A stretch of 37,836 bases of DNA from Burkholderiales bacterium (lineage in GTDB: Bacteria > Pseudomonadota > Gammaproteobacteria > Burkholderiales > Burkholderiaceae_C), in the NCBI GenBank assembly GCA_947453625.1, contig CANGHK010000051.1:1-37836 (forward strand), given 5' to 3'. The translations under genes and the position numbers were made by a program. Each line of letters begins with the position of its first letter. The first letter of the stretch is position 1. The notes below the pieces were generated by a model. The model was not told the origin of the DNA. It did no database searches and saw only the letters and a program-made list of their open reading frames with translations. Below are positions 21,647-30,552 of this stretch, piece after piece.

Positions 21647-22114
21647 ATGCCCATGCCGACCCCGCACCGCCTGACGCGCCCCGCACGCCCCGCCACCCTC
21701 CCGGGGCGGCGCCCGGGCACCGGCTTCACGCTGCTCGAACTGCTGGTGGTGATGGTCATCATCGGCCTGCTCGCGGGCATCGTCGCGCCGCAGTACTTTG
21801 CCCAGCTCGGCAAGAGCAGCAGCCAGGTGGCGCGGGCCCAGATCGTCTCGCTGGGCCAGGCGCTGGACCAGTACCGGCTCGACCTCGGCGGCTACCCCAG
21901 CACCGAGCAAGGCCTGGGCGCGCTGCGCGTGGCGCCGGCCAACAGCCCGCGCTGGCAAGGCCCTTACCTGACGCGCGAGGTGCCCAACGACCCCTGGCAG
22001 CGGCCCTACCTGTACCGCAGCCCGGGCGTGCATGGCGACTACGACCTGTCCACGCTGGGCGCCGATGGCCAGCCCGGCGGCGTCGGCGAGTCGGCCGACC
22101 TGGGATCGTGGTGA
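21647..22114 (+). CDS. gspG: major pseudopilin, GspG family
   Basis: GspG-type major pseudopilin, the subunit of the short periplasmic pilus of type II secretion. 155 residues. After a basic leader the prepilin peptidase site is GTG/FTLLELLVVMVIIGLL with Glu at position +5. The globular domain has the GspG hallmarks LDQYRLDLGGYPSTEQGL, a WQGPYL block, NDPWQRPYLYRSPG and the C-terminal DLSTLGADGQPGG calcium-loop region ending in SADLGSW. I chose the ATG at 21647. A longer TTG frame from 21566 would give an unusually long leader. Its stop overlaps the GTG of the platform gene. It is the first gene of an eleven-gene run. Confidence 0.93.
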   Translation: MPMPTPHRLTRPARPATLPGRRPGTGFTLLELLVVMVIIGLLAGIVAPQYFAQLGKSSSQVARAQIVSLGQALDQYRLDLGGYPSTEQGLGALRVAPANSPRWQGPYLTREVPNDPWQRPYLYRSPGVHGDYDLSTLGADGQPGGVGESADLGSW

Positions 22115-23226
22115 ACCCGACCCCTCCCGGCCGGCTGCTGCCGGCCCCGCGCGGCGGCGCAGCGCCGGTCAGCGCGCGGCCGCCGGCCGGCGGCTCGGCG
22201 CTGGACGAGGAGAACTTCGCGCGCGACCTGGGCCTGATGCTGCGCTCGGGCCTGAGCGTGCTGGACGCGCTGAGCGTGGCCGGTGAGCGCGCCGGCAGCG
22301 GCGCGGCCAACATCTTCAGCCCGCTGCTGGGCCGTCTGCAGGAGGGCGAGAGCCTTTCCTCGGCGATGCGTGGCAGCGGGCACTTCGGCCCCGGCATCGT
22401 CGCCTGCGTCAAGGCCGGCGAGGGCACCGGCGACCTGGGCGAGAGCCTGCACCGATTTGCCGGCCATGCCGCGCGGCTGCGCGCGATCCGCGCCAGGCTG
22501 GTCTCGGCGCTGGTCTACCCGGCACTGCTGATCGCGGTGGCGATGCTGGTGGTGCTGTTCCTGCTCAGCTACGTCGTGCCCAAGTTCGCGCTGGTGCTCG
22601 AGTCCAGCCACCAGGAGCTGCCGCTGCTGTCGCTGTGGCTGGTGCGCACCGGCGGCCTGCTCAACCAGCACCAGGTGCTGTTCTGGTCGGTGCTGCTGGG
22701 CCTGGGCGCAGCCGGCGCGGTCTGGCTGTGGCGCGCGGTGCGATCGCGCCGGCTGTGGCCGGCGCTGACCTCGGCGCTGGGCCGGGTGCCCGGCCTGGGG
22801 CCGACGATACGGGTCTTCGCGTTGAGCCAGTTCACCCGCAGCGCTGCGATGCTGGTGCGCTCGGGCGTGCCGGCGCTGCAGTCGCTGGCGATGAGCCGCG
22901 ACCTGCTGATCACCGCCGACTGCCTGGCGCTGGACCGGGCGCTGGCCGCGGCGGCCACCGGTTTTCCGCTGGCCCAGTCGCTGCACCGCCAGGCCATCGT
23001 CGACTCGCTGGGCGAGCGCATCCTGCGCGTGGCCGAGCAGACCGGCCAGCTCGAGCTCGCGCTGGACCGGCTGGCCGACGTGCACGACGCCGCGCTGGAG
23101 CGCCTGCTCGACCGCGCCGGCCGGCTGATCGAGCCGGTCGTGATGATGGGCATAGGCCTGGTCGTCGGCGGCATCGTGGTGCTGATGTACCTGCCCATCT
23201 TCCAGCTCGCCTCCAGCGTGCAGTGA
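22111..23226 (+). CDS. gspF: inner-membrane platform protein, GspF/PilC family
   Basis: The polytopic platform protein around which pseudopilins assemble, 371 residues. Two GspF repeats are visible: FARDLGLMLRSGLSVLDALS...VKAGEGTGDLGESLHRFA with TMs near 135-165, and FTRSAAMLVRSGVPALQSLA...VAEQTGQLELALDRLAD with a C-terminal TM (GIGLVVGGIVVLMYLPIF). The usual N-terminal cytoplasmic segment of about 60 residues before the first repeat is missing and replaced by a Pro/Gly-rich leader. The protein is therefore shorter than the usual 400 or so. The start is GTG at 22111 (GTGA overlap with gspG) or the GTG one codon earlier. Confidence 0.92.
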   Translation: MNPTPPGRLLPAPRGGAAPVSARPPAGGSALDEENFARDLGLMLRSGLSVLDALSVAGERAGSGAANIFSPLLGRLQEGESLSSAMRGSGHFGPGIVACVKAGEGTGDLGESLHRFAGHAARLRAIRARLVSALVYPALLIAVAMLVVLFLLSYVVPKFALVLESSHQELPLLSLWLVRTGGLLNQHQVLFWSVLLGLGAAGAVWLWRAVRSRRLWPALTSALGRVPGLGPTIRVFALSQFTRSAAMLVRSGVPALQSLAMSRDLLITADCLALDRALAAAATGFPLAQSLHRQAIVDSLGERILRVAEQTGQLELALDRLADVHDAALERLLDRAGRLIEPVVMMGIGLVVGGIVVLMYLPIFQLASSVQ

Positions 23227-23247
23227 ACTGAACCCTTCCCGAGCCCG

Positions 23248-24918
23248 ATGCAAGCCACCCTCGCCCCACCCGCCGATCTGGCCCACCCCGCCGAGCAGTT
23301 GCGCCGGCTGTGGCAGTCCGAATGCCCGCTCGAGCAGTCGCCCGCCGAGCAGCTGGCCTGGCTGACGCGGCGCAGCGGCCTGCCCGCCAGCGCGATGGCC
23401 GACTGGCAGCCCGCGGCCGCCGACACCCAGCTGATCCCCTACGCCGAGGGCCAGCGCCGGCTCTGCCTGGCGCTGCGCACACCGGGCCAGGCGCCCACGC
23501 TGGTGCTGGGCCAGCCCTTCGACGCCGACACCAGGCTCTGGCTGGAGGGCCGGCTGCGCGGCGCCGGGCTGGCGCCCACGCAGTGGTTCGTCGCGCTGGC
23601 CGAGGACGTGCAGGCTTTCTACGGCAAGCTCGAACGCGACCTGAAGGCGCTGGACGGCCCGCAGGACAGCTACGGCGACGCCCCGGACAGCGACGACGCC
23701 GACGGCCTGCAACTGTCGCTGGCCAACATCAGCGAGGACGACAGCCCGGTGGTGCGCTTCGTCAACTCGACGCTCTACGACGCCCTGAAAGCCCGGGCCA
23801 GCGACATCCACCTCGAATCCACCGCTCGCGGGCTGTCGGTCAAGTACCGGCTCGACGGCGTGCTGCACAGCGTGGTCTCGAGCGAGGGCCGCGACTACGC
23901 GGCACGCGTGATCTCGCGCATCAAGGTGGTGGCCAACCTCGACATCACCGAGCGCCGGCTGCCGCAGGACGGCCGGCTCAAGCTGCGCGCGGCCGGGCGC
24001 AGCGTCGACGTGCGGGTCTCGATCATCCCCAGCCTGTTCGGCGAGGACGCGGTGCTGCGCATCCTGGACCGCTACCAGATCGCCGCCGACGACCGGCTCA
24101 ACCTGACCCACCTCGGCTTCAACGACGAGGTGCTGGGCTTCATCCGCCGCATGGGTCGCTTTCCCTACGGCCTGTTCCTGGTCACCGGGCCCACCGGCAG
24201 CGGCAAGACGACCACGCTGTACGGCGTGATCTCGGAGGTCAACACCGGGCTGGACAAGATCGTCACGATCGAGGACCCGGTCGAGTACCAGCTCGGCGAC
24301 GTGCTGCAGATCCCCGTCAACGAAGCCAAGGGCCTGACCTTCGCGCGCGGCCTGCGCGCCATCCTGCGCCACGACCCGGACAAGATCATGGTCGGCGAGA
24401 TGCGCGACGCCGAGACCGCGCAGATCGCGGTGCAGGCCGCGCTGACCGGCCACCAGGTCTACGCCACGGTGCACGCCAACCATGTGTTCGACGTCATCGG
24501 CCGGCTCTCGACCATGGGCGTGGACGCCTACAACCTGGTGGCCGCGCTCAACGGCGTGCTGGCCCAGCGCCTGGTGCGCAAGATCTGCCCGCAATGCGCC
24601 GCGCCCGAAGCCGTCTCCGAGGAGCGGCGGCGCGACAGCCGGCTGCCCGAGGCCGCCGCCGGCTGGACCTTCATGCGCGGCATGGGCTGCGCGCATTGCC
24701 GCGGCACCGGCTACAAGGGCCGGCGCGCGATAGGCCAGGCCCTGCTGCTCGACATCGGGCTCAAGAGCCTGATCGCCGAGCGCGCCAGCCCGTCGGCGCT
24801 GCGCCAGGCTGCTTTCGACCGCGGCCTGACCACCTTGCGCGACGCCGCGCTGGTGCTGGTGGCCCAGGGCGCCACCACTCTCGAGGAGGCTGACCGTGTC
24901 ACTGCGCTGGAGGAGTGA
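23248..24918 (+). CDS. gspE: secretion ATPase, GspE/PilB family
   Basis: Cytoplasmic hexameric ATPase that powers pseudopilus assembly, 556 residues. The N1 region is divergent. From about 150 the family core is clear: ARASDIHLES, KYRLDGVLH, the N2-core linker and Walker A GPTGSGKTTT at 314-323. The aspartate box VTIEDPVEYQL, Walker B-type KIMVGEMRDAET near 380, and the His box TVHAN follow. A zinc-binding tetracysteine is present (CPQC near 447-450 and CAHC near 482-485), as in GspE/PilB and unlike retraction ATPase PilT. It lies 21 bp after gspF. Its last 23 bp overlap the next gene. Confidence 0.95.
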   Translation: MQATLAPPADLAHPAEQLRRLWQSECPLEQSPAEQLAWLTRRSGLPASAMADWQPAAADTQLIPYAEGQRRLCLALRTPGQAPTLVLGQPFDADTRLWLEGRLRGAGLAPTQWFVALAEDVQAFYGKLERDLKALDGPQDSYGDAPDSDDADGLQLSLANISEDDSPVVRFVNSTLYDALKARASDIHLESTARGLSVKYRLDGVLHSVVSSEGRDYAARVISRIKVVANLDITERRLPQDGRLKLRAAGRSVDVRVSIIPSLFGEDAVLRILDRYQIAADDRLNLTHLGFNDEVLGFIRRMGRFPYGLFLVTGPTGSGKTTTLYGVISEVNTGLDKIVTIEDPVEYQLGDVLQIPVNEAKGLTFARGLRAILRHDPDKIMVGEMRDAETAQIAVQAALTGHQVYATVHANHVFDVIGRLSTMGVDAYNLVAALNGVLAQRLVRKICPQCAAPEAVSEERRRDSRLPEAAAGWTFMRGMGCAHCRGTGYKGRRAIGQALLLDIGLKSLIAERASPSALRQAAFDRGLTTLRDAALVLVAQGATTLEEADRVTALEE

Positions 24919-25693
24919 GCTGGAGATCCGGCTCGGCGCCGACCACTGCGCGCTGGCCATCGCACCGGCGCGCCGCTGGGGCGCGCGGCGCGAGCCGGTG
25001 GCCGCTGCCTGCCCGCTGGCCGCGCTGCCGGCCACGCTGGCGAGGCTGGCCGAGGAGGGCCGGCTGCCGGCGCGCTGCAGCGTGGTGCTCGAGGACGACC
25101 AGGTCTTCTACACCCTGGTGCCCAGCACGCTGGCCTGGCAGGACGCGCGCCCGCAGGCCGAGCAGCGCTTCGCCGCCGCCCTGCCGGGGCTGAGCCTGCG
25201 CACCGAGGCGGTGCTGCTGCCGGGCGGGGCGCAGTGGCTGGGCGCGGCCTTCGACGCCGACGCCTTCGAGCGCCGGCTCGCGCCGCTGGCCAGCCAGGGC
25301 CTGCGCATCGTCTCGGTGCGCACCGCGCTGCTCGACGACTTGCGAATCGCTGCGCCGCGCATCGCGCGCGACAGCCGCGTGCTGGGTCTGGTGCGCGAGC
25401 AGGGCGTGATGGTGCTGGGGCTGGCGCAGGGCAGCATCGCCAGCCTGGCCTGGGAACGGCTGGACTGGCGCGACGGCGAGCGGCTGGCACGCCGGCTGGC
25501 CGCGGCCGCGGCGGAACCCGGGCCAGCCGGCGGCCCGCAGGCCGGCCCCATCACCCTGCTGCCGACCAGCGCGGCGCAGCAGCAAGGCCTGGCCGCGCAG
25601 GCCAAGACCTGGGGCTGGACCGTGCTGGCCGCGCTGGTGCCGGCCGCCCTGCCCGGCGCGCCGGCGCCGCGCCGCAAAGAGACCACATCATGA
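24896..25693 (+). CDS. PilM/GspL-like cytoplasmic actin-fold protein
   Basis: A 265-residue protein in the position of pilM or the cytoplasmic part of gspL. These are actin-like proteins that dock the ATPase to the inner-membrane assembly. No TM helix and no classical signature is seen. The strand pattern (EIRLGADHCALAIAP, CSVVLEDDQVFYTLVP, QWLGAAFDADAFERRL, GVMVLGLAQGSIASLAW) and position before PilN- and PilO-like genes support the call. Start is GTG at 24896, inside the end of gspE. It ends in an ATGA overlap with the PilN-like gene. Sequence is strongly divergent, so PilM versus GspL cannot be settled. Confidence 0.72.
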   Translation: MSLRWRSELEIRLGADHCALAIAPARRWGARREPVAAACPLAALPATLARLAEEGRLPARCSVVLEDDQVFYTLVPSTLAWQDARPQAEQRFAAALPGLSLRTEAVLLPGGAQWLGAAFDADAFERRLAPLASQGLRIVSVRTALLDDLRIAAPRIARDSRVLGLVREQGVMVLGLAQGSIASLAWERLDWRDGERLARRLAAAAAEPGPAGGPQAGPITLLPTSAAQQQGLAAQAKTWGWTVLAALVPAALPGAPAPRRKETTS

Positions 25694-26340
25694 GCCTGAA
25701 CCGTTTGCCTGGCCTGGCGCGACCGGCATCGCTGGATTTCGTCGCGCAGCGGCGCTGGGCGCCGGCCGGCCTGGCGCTGCTGCTGGTGGGCGCGCTGCTG
25801 CTGGGTTGGCGCTGGGTTGCCCATGAGCAGCTGCGCCAGCGCACCGAGGCCGAGGAGCGCGACCTGCAGCAGCTGTTCAGGCGCAGCAGCAATCCGGCCC
25901 AGGCGATGAGCGCCGACGACCAGGCCAGGCATGCCCAGATCGAAGCCGTCGCCCGCGACCTGGCCGCGCCCTGGGACAGCCTGCTGAGCATCGTCGAGAA
26001 GCATGCCGGGCGCGAGGTGATGCTGCGCAGCCTGGAGCCCGACGCGGCCACCGGCGGGCTGCGGCTGGGCGCGCGCGCCGGCACGCTGGGCGAGATGATG
26101 GATTTCGTCAGCGCGCTGGAGAGCGACCCGCGGCTGCGCCAGGTACTGCTGCTGGGCCATGACCCGGTGGCGGCCTTGCCCGGCGTGGCGACCGGCGCGG
26201 TGCCCGGTGCAACGCGGCCAGCGGCGATCGATTTCAGCCTCTCCGCGACCTGGCGCGCCGACGCCGCGCGGCCGCGCGGCAGCAAGCCCCCGGCGGCCCC
26301 GGCCGCCAGACCGGCCCCAACGGCACCGAGACGGCCATGA
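25690..26340 (+). CDS. PilN-like inner-membrane assembly protein
   Basis: A 216-residue bitopic protein. Short cytoplasmic N-terminus (MSLNRLPGLARPASLDFVAQ, which corresponds to the conserved PilN N-terminal segment that binds PilM). One TM at 23-43 (WAPAGLALLLVGALLLGWRW). A coiled-coil is followed by a ferredoxin-like periplasmic domain (SLLSIVEKHAGREVMLRSLE, MMDFVSALESDPRLRQVLLL). The C-terminus is Ala/Pro-rich. ATGA overlaps join it to the genes on both sides. In type IV pili and T2SS this protein pairs with PilO/GspM to form the inner-membrane alignment complex. Confidence 0.78.
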   Translation: MSLNRLPGLARPASLDFVAQRRWAPAGLALLLVGALLLGWRWVAHEQLRQRTEAEERDLQQLFRRSSNPAQAMSADDQARHAQIEAVARDLAAPWDSLLSIVEKHAGREVMLRSLEPDAATGGLRLGARAGTLGEMMDFVSALESDPRLRQVLLLGHDPVAALPGVATGAVPGATRPAAIDFSLSATWRADAARPRGSKPPAAPAARPAPTAPRRP

Positions 26341-26930
26341 AAGCCCCTGCACTGATGACGCTCGACCTGATCGGCCAGTTGCGCTGGCCCCGCCTGCGCC
26401 AGCAACTGGCGGCCCTGCGCTGGGTGGCGCGCCGCCATGTCGGCTGGGCCGGCCTGCTCGGCGCCCTGCTGTGCCTGGCGGCCGCAGGCCTGTGGGGCGG
26501 GCTGGACCCGGCGCTGCAGGCGCGGCGCGCTGCGGCGCTGCGCAGCAGCGTGGGCCAGCTCGAACGCCAGCCGCTGGGGCCGGCCGGCGCCGGCCCGGAC
26601 CCGCGCGACGCTGCCCGCGCCGACCTGCCCGCCCTGGCCGAACGCGCCGCCCTGGTGCGAACGCTGCTGCAGCAGGCCGAGGCCAGTGGGATGGCCACTG
26701 GACGCAGCGCTTACACCGTGCAGGCCCAGGCGCCGGCGCTGTCGCGGCTGCGCGTGACGCTGACGCTGGGCGGCAGCTATGCCCAGCTGCGCAAGTTCGT
26801 CGGCAGCACGCTCAACGGCATGCCCAACGTCGCGCTCGACTCGATGCAGCTCGCGCGCAGCGAGGAGCGCCCGGGCGAGATCGACGCCACGCTGCGCCTC
26901 AGCCTGTTCTTCCGCGACGACCAGCCATGA
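26337..26930 (+). CDS. PilO/GspM-like inner-membrane assembly protein
   Basis: A 197-residue bitopic protein. TM at about 35-53 (VGWAGLLGALLCLAAAGLW). A periplasmic coiled-coil follows (ARRAAALRSSVGQLERQ), then a ferredoxin-like domain with LVRTLLQQAEASGM, RLRVTLTLGGSYAQLRKFV and MPNVALDSMQL. These fit the PilO/GspM fold. ATGA overlaps link it to the PilN-like and PilP-like genes. Role: partner of the PilN-like protein in the inner-membrane alignment complex, inferred from fold and gene order. Confidence 0.78.
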   Translation: MKAPALMTLDLIGQLRWPRLRQQLAALRWVARRHVGWAGLLGALLCLAAAGLWGGLDPALQARRAAALRSSVGQLERQPLGPAGAGPDPRDAARADLPALAERAALVRTLLQQAEASGMATGRSAYTVQAQAPALSRLRVTLTLGGSYAQLRKFVGSTLNGMPNVALDSMQLARSEERPGEIDATLRLSLFFRDDQP

Positions 26931-27469
26931 GCCCCCAGCAACGCAAACTGCTTTTTGGCGCCGCCGGCGCGCTGTCGCTGCTGGCCGCCTGGCGGGTCTT
27001 TCAGGCCACCGACCCGCAGGCCGGCGGCGACCTGCTGGCCACCGCGCCGCGCAGCTCACCCAGCGCCGCGCCGCGCCCGCGCAGCAACGCGCTGCCCAGT
27101 GCCGAGATCTGCAGCACGGCCGAGCTGCCCGCGCGCGACCCGCTGACCGAGACCGCGCAGGCCGATCCGTTCAACGCCGCGCCGCCCCCGCCGCCACCGG
27201 TGGTGGCCGTGGCGCCGCCGCCCCCGCCACCGGTGGTCGAGGCCCCGCCGGCACCGCCCCCGCTGCCGGTGCTGCCCTACACCTACATGGGCAGCCTGGC
27301 GGCCTCGGCCAACGGGCCGGCCCAGGTCTTTCTGGTCTACAACGAGCGGCTGCTGGTGGCCAAGGCCGGCGACCTGCTCGAAGGCGGCTACCGCCTGGAC
27401 CAGATCGGCGAGCGCGAACTCAGCTTCAGCCGCGCCGCCGACGCCCTCGTTCTCAAGCTCACCCTCTAA
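26927..27469 (+). CDS. PilP/GspC-like periplasmic linker protein
   Basis: A 180-residue protein with an N-terminal hydrophobic helix (about 8-22, LFGAAGALSLLAAWRVF). A DPFNAAPPPPPP proline-rich tether with two near-repeats (PPPPPPVVAVA / PPPPPPVVEAP) follows. A C-terminal beta domain (YTYMGSLAASANGPAQVFLV, LLVAKAGDLLEGGYRLDQI, ERELSF) corresponds to the homology region that PilP or GspC uses to contact the secretin. It is not a lipoprotein, unlike many PilP. It overlaps the PilO-like gene by ATGA and lies 10 bp before the secretin gene, its expected partner. Confidence 0.78.
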   Translation: MSPQQRKLLFGAAGALSLLAAWRVFQATDPQAGGDLLATAPRSSPSAAPRPRSNALPSAEICSTAELPARDPLTETAQADPFNAAPPPPPPVVAVAPPPPPPVVEAPPAPPPLPVLPYTYMGSLAASANGPAQVFLVYNERLLVAKAGDLLEGGYRLDQIGERELSFSRAADALVLKLTL

Positions 27470-27479
27470 GGCGCTCCCC

Positions 27480-29582
27480 GTGATCCACCTACCCCCCATC
27501 ACCGGCGCGGGCCTGCAACAGGCGCTGCGTGCCACCGCACTGGCCGCGCTGCTGGCCCTGGCCGGCTGCGCCGCGCAGCAGCAGCACAGCGAAGGCCTGA
27601 AACTGCTGGCCGAAGGCCAGCCCGAGCCCGGGCTGAACGCCTTGCGCAAGGCCAGCGAACTCGAGCCCGACAACGCTCGCTACCGCATCGACTTCCTGGC
27701 GCAGCGCCAGACCCTGACCCAGCGCCGGCTCGACGAGGCCGACCGGCTGCTGGCGCAGAACCGGCTCGACCCGGCCGCCGCGGCCTACCGCGGCGCGCTG
27801 GCCCTGTCCGCCGGCAACGACCTGGCCGAGCGCGGACTGGCCCAGGTCGAGGCGCGCAAGCGCGCCGAGCAGACGCTGCGCCAGGCCGAGAAAAAAGCCG
27901 CCGAGGGCCAATTGGAGAGTGCGGCCGAGCTGCTGCGCAAGCTGCTGCGCGACCAGCCCGGCCAGGCCGAGGCGCTCAAGCTGCAGACCGAGCTGGCCGA
28001 GCGCGCCGAAGCCCAACGCCTGGCCAAGGCCGAGCAGCTCGGCCTGCAGGGCGCGTTCAAGCGGCCGGTGACGCTGCAGTTCCGCAACGCCGCGCTGCCG
28101 CTGGTGTTCGAGGCCATCGCGCGCGCGACCAATGTCAACATCGTGCTCGACCGCGACGTGCGCACCGACCTGCGCAGCACCATCTTCGTCAAGGACGCCA
28201 GTGTCGAGGACGCGGTCGACATGCTGCTGATGCAGAACCAGCTCGAAAAGCGGGTGCTCAACAGCAACTCGATGATCATCTACCCCAGCACATCGGCCAA
28301 GCAGAAGGACTACGCCGAGATGCATGTTCGCAACTTCCAGCTCAGCAACATCGACGCCGCGCACATGGCCAACCTGATCAAGACCATGGTCAAGACCAAG
28401 GACATCGTCGCCGACGCCCGCAGCAACACGCTGGTGATGCGCGACAGCGCCGAGGCCATCGCGATCGCCGAGCGCATGGTTGCCGCCGCCGACCAGCCCG
28501 ACGCGGAGGTGATGCTCGAGGTCGAGGTGCTCGAGCTGACGAACGGCCGCTCGATGAACCTGGGCACCGAGTGGCCGATGGCGATCTCGCTGTCGGTGCC
28601 CACGGTGGGGACCGGCCCGAACAACGCGGTCGACCTCAGCGACCTGAAAGGCCTGAGACGCGGCCAGCTGCTGGTCAACGCGCTGTCGGCCAAGCTCAAC
28701 CTCAAGCTCGAGGACAGCGACACCAACATCCTGGCCAGCCCGCGCATACGCAGCCGTAACAAGGAGAAGGCGCAGATCCTGGTTGGCGACAAGCTGCCGG
28801 TGATCACCAACCTGCTGACGCCGCAGACCTCGGGCACCAACAACGTGCTGACCGGCTCGATCCAGTATGTCGACGTCGGCATCAAGCTCGAGGTCGAGCC
28901 CCAGGTCCACGGCGACGGCGATGTCTCGATCAAGCTCAAGCTCGAGGTCAGCAGCGTGACCAACCAGCTGACGACCCAGAGCGGACTGGCTTACCAGATC
29001 GGCACCCGCAGCACCCAGACCACGCTGCGCCTGCACGACGGCGAGACCCAGATCATGGCCGGGCTGATCAACAACCAGGACCGCAACACCGCCAGCAAGG
29101 TGCCGGGCATAGGCCAGCTGCCGGTGCTGGGCCGGCTGTTCCGCAACGACGCCACCGAGCGCCTGAAGACCGAGATCCTGCTGTCGATCACGCCGCACAT
29201 CATCCGGCCGCTGGCCTCGCTGAGCGCCGACCAGGCCACCGTCTTCACCGGCACCGACGCGATGGTGCGCGCGCGGCCGATGCGGCTCGACCCGATAGAG
29301 ACGCTCAAGCTCGGGCCGGCCACGCCAGCCACACCCGCCGCGGCACCCGGCCGCAGCCCGGTGCTGTCGGCCCCGCCCGCGCCCGCCGCCCTGCCGCAGG
29401 CCAGTCCGGCGCCGGAAGCCGCGCCCGCAGCGGGCCAGGCCGCTCCGCCGGCCGCCCCAGCCGGCCCGTCGGCCGGCAGCACCATGCCCGGCATCAACGC
29501 GCCGACCGCCAGGCCCATGCCCGGACGCACGCCGATGACCGAGGCCGGCGGCAGCGCGCCGGCGGGCGCCAAGACGCCGTGA
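27480..29582 (+). CDS. gspD: secretin outer-membrane channel, lipoprotein with TPR-like N-terminus
   Basis: GspD/PilQ/MshL-family secretin, the outer-membrane gated channel, 700 residues. A lipobox LALAGC gives a lipidated Cys30. Residues 35-190 are TPR/coiled-coil (GLNALRKASELEPDNARYR and the helices after it) in place of the usual N0 domain. The secretin N1-type region follows (TLQFRNAALPLVFEAIARAT, NVNIVLDRDV). The beta-barrel domain has VEVLELTNGRSMNLGTEW and the signature VPGIGQLPVLGRLFRN near 541-556, and ends ILLSITPHIIRP. A long Pro/Ala-rich tail (about 600-700) is unusual. Start GTG at 27480 with TAAGG upstream. It ends in a GTGA overlap with the next pseudopilin. T2SS versus MSHA-like assignment is not settled by sequence. 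Confidence 0.92.
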   Translation: MIHLPPITGAGLQQALRATALAALLALAGCAAQQQHSEGLKLLAEGQPEPGLNALRKASELEPDNARYRIDFLAQRQTLTQRRLDEADRLLAQNRLDPAAAAYRGALALSAGNDLAERGLAQVEARKRAEQTLRQAEKKAAEGQLESAAELLRKLLRDQPGQAEALKLQTELAERAEAQRLAKAEQLGLQGAFKRPVTLQFRNAALPLVFEAIARATNVNIVLDRDVRTDLRSTIFVKDASVEDAVDMLLMQNQLEKRVLNSNSMIIYPSTSAKQKDYAEMHVRNFQLSNIDAAHMANLIKTMVKTKDIVADARSNTLVMRDSAEAIAIAERMVAAADQPDAEVMLEVEVLELTNGRSMNLGTEWPMAISLSVPTVGTGPNNAVDLSDLKGLRRGQLLVNALSAKLNLKLEDSDTNILASPRIRSRNKEKAQILVGDKLPVITNLLTPQTSGTNNVLTGSIQYVDVGIKLEVEPQVHGDGDVSIKLKLEVSSVTNQLTTQSGLAYQIGTRSTQTTLRLHDGETQIMAGLINNQDRNTASKVPGIGQLPVLGRLFRNDATERLKTEILLSITPHIIRPLASLSADQATVFTGTDAMVRARPMRLDPIETLKLGPATPATPAAAPGRSPVLSAPPAPAALPQASPAPEAAPAAGQAAPPAAPAGPSAGSTMPGINAPTARPMPGRTPMTEAGGSAPAGAKTP

Positions 29583-30073
29583 GCGCCGTCGCAGGCGCAC
29601 CGCGCCGGCGCGTGCGCGGCTTCACGCTGATGGAGCTGGTGGTCACGCTGGCCTTGCTGGGCGTGCTGGCCGCGATGGCCGCGCCGCTGGCCGAGCTGAC
29701 CGTGCGGCGCCATCGCGAGCAGGCCTTGCGCCAGGCCCTGCTCGACATCCGCGCCGGGCTGGACCGCTACAAGGTGGCCACCGAGCGCGGACTGATCGCG
29801 CAGCGCGTCGGCGACTCGGGTTACCCGCCCAGCCTGGCGGTGCTGGTCGACGGCGTGCCCAACCAGCGCTCGGCCAAGGGCGAGCTGCTGTACTTCCTGC
29901 GCCGGCTGCCGCGCGACCCCTTCGCCCCGCCCCAGCTGCCAGCGGTACAGAGCTGGGGCCTGCGCAGCTACCAGAGCCCGGCCCAGGCGCCGATGGCCGG
30001 CAACGACGTGTTCGACGTCTACTCGCGCGCCAACGGCAAGGCGCTGGACGGCAGCAACTACGCAGAATGGTGA
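29579..30073 (+). CDS. type IV pilin-like pseudopilin
   Basis: A 164-residue pseudopilin. Prepilin site RG/FTLMELVVTLALLGVLAAM, with Glu at +5. The globular part has LDRYKVATERGL, GYPPSLAVLVDGVPNQ, LYFLRRLPRDPFAP and WGLRSYQSP, the GspG/PulG-like pattern of GYPxxLxxL and LPxDPF. GTG start at 29579 overlaps the secretin stop (GTGA). Likely a structural or minor subunit of the pseudopilus. Confidence 0.87.
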   Translation: MSAVAGAPRRRVRGFTLMELVVTLALLGVLAAMAAPLAELTVRRHREQALRQALLDIRAGLDRYKVATERGLIAQRVGDSGYPPSLAVLVDGVPNQRSAKGELLYFLRRLPRDPFAPPQLPAVQSWGLRSYQSPAQAPMAGNDVFDVYSRANGKALDGSNYAEW

Positions 30074-30552
30074 ACCCGATGACCCAGCCCGAGCGCGCCA
30101 CGCGCCGCCCACCCGGCGGCTTCACGCTGATCGAGATGATGGTGGTGATGGCCCTGGTCGGCCTGCTGCTGGCGATCGCCCTGCCCAACTACTTCCAGGC
30201 CCTGGACAGCGGGCGGCTGAAGGCGCAGGCGCAGAACCTGACGCTGATGCGCGACGCGATCGACAAGTTCTACGGCGACAACGCGCGCTACCCCGACCAG
30301 CTCGACGAGCTGGTGGGCAAGCGCTACCTGCGCGCGATCCCGGTCGACCCGCTGACCGAACGCGCCGACTGGATCGTCATCGCCCCGCCCGAGGCCGGCC
30401 AGGGCGCGGTCTACGACCTGCGCAGCAGCGCGGCCAGCCCGGCCGAGGTGGCAGCCGCCGCCGCGGCCGCGGCCAGCCGGCCGGCCGAGACCGCCACCGA
30501 CGCCGCCTTGCCAGCGCCGCCCGAGCCTGCCGCGTCGGGCGCCGCGCCGTGA
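30067..30552 (+). CDS. type IV pilin-like pseudopilin
   Basis: A 161-residue pseudopilin. Prepilin site GG/FTLIEMMVVMALVGLLLAI with Glu at +5, followed by LPNYFQALDSGRLKAQAQ. The globular part has DAIDKFYGDNARYPDQLDEL, LVGKRYLRAIPVDPLTE and WIVIAPP. Its C-terminus is a low-complexity Ala/Pro tail. Three starts are possible: ATG 30067, GTG 30070 (GTGA overlap with the previous stop) or ATG 30079. All precede the leader peptide. Related in pattern to the upstream pseudopilin. Confidence 0.87.
   Translation: MVNPMTQPERATRRPPGGFTLIEMMVVMALVGLLLAIALPNYFQALDSGRLKAQAQNLTLMRDAIDKFYGDNARYPDQLDELVGKRYLRAIPVDPLTERADWIVIAPPEAGQGAVYDLRSSAASPAEVAAAAAAAASRPAETATDAALPAPPEPAASGAAP

Noticed and set aside
22039-25035. 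A 998-codon open frame on the minus strand
   Set aside because: Antisense to gspF, gspE and part of gspG. The real genes have clear family motifs on the plus strand.
27480-29582. Assigning the secretin and cluster firmly to MSHA pilus or to canonical T2SS
   Set aside because: Gene order and missing components fit neither completely. Left as a hybrid pending phylogeny.
27489-29600. A 703-codon minus-strand frame
   Set aside because: Exact antisense of the secretin gene, with shadow-frame composition.
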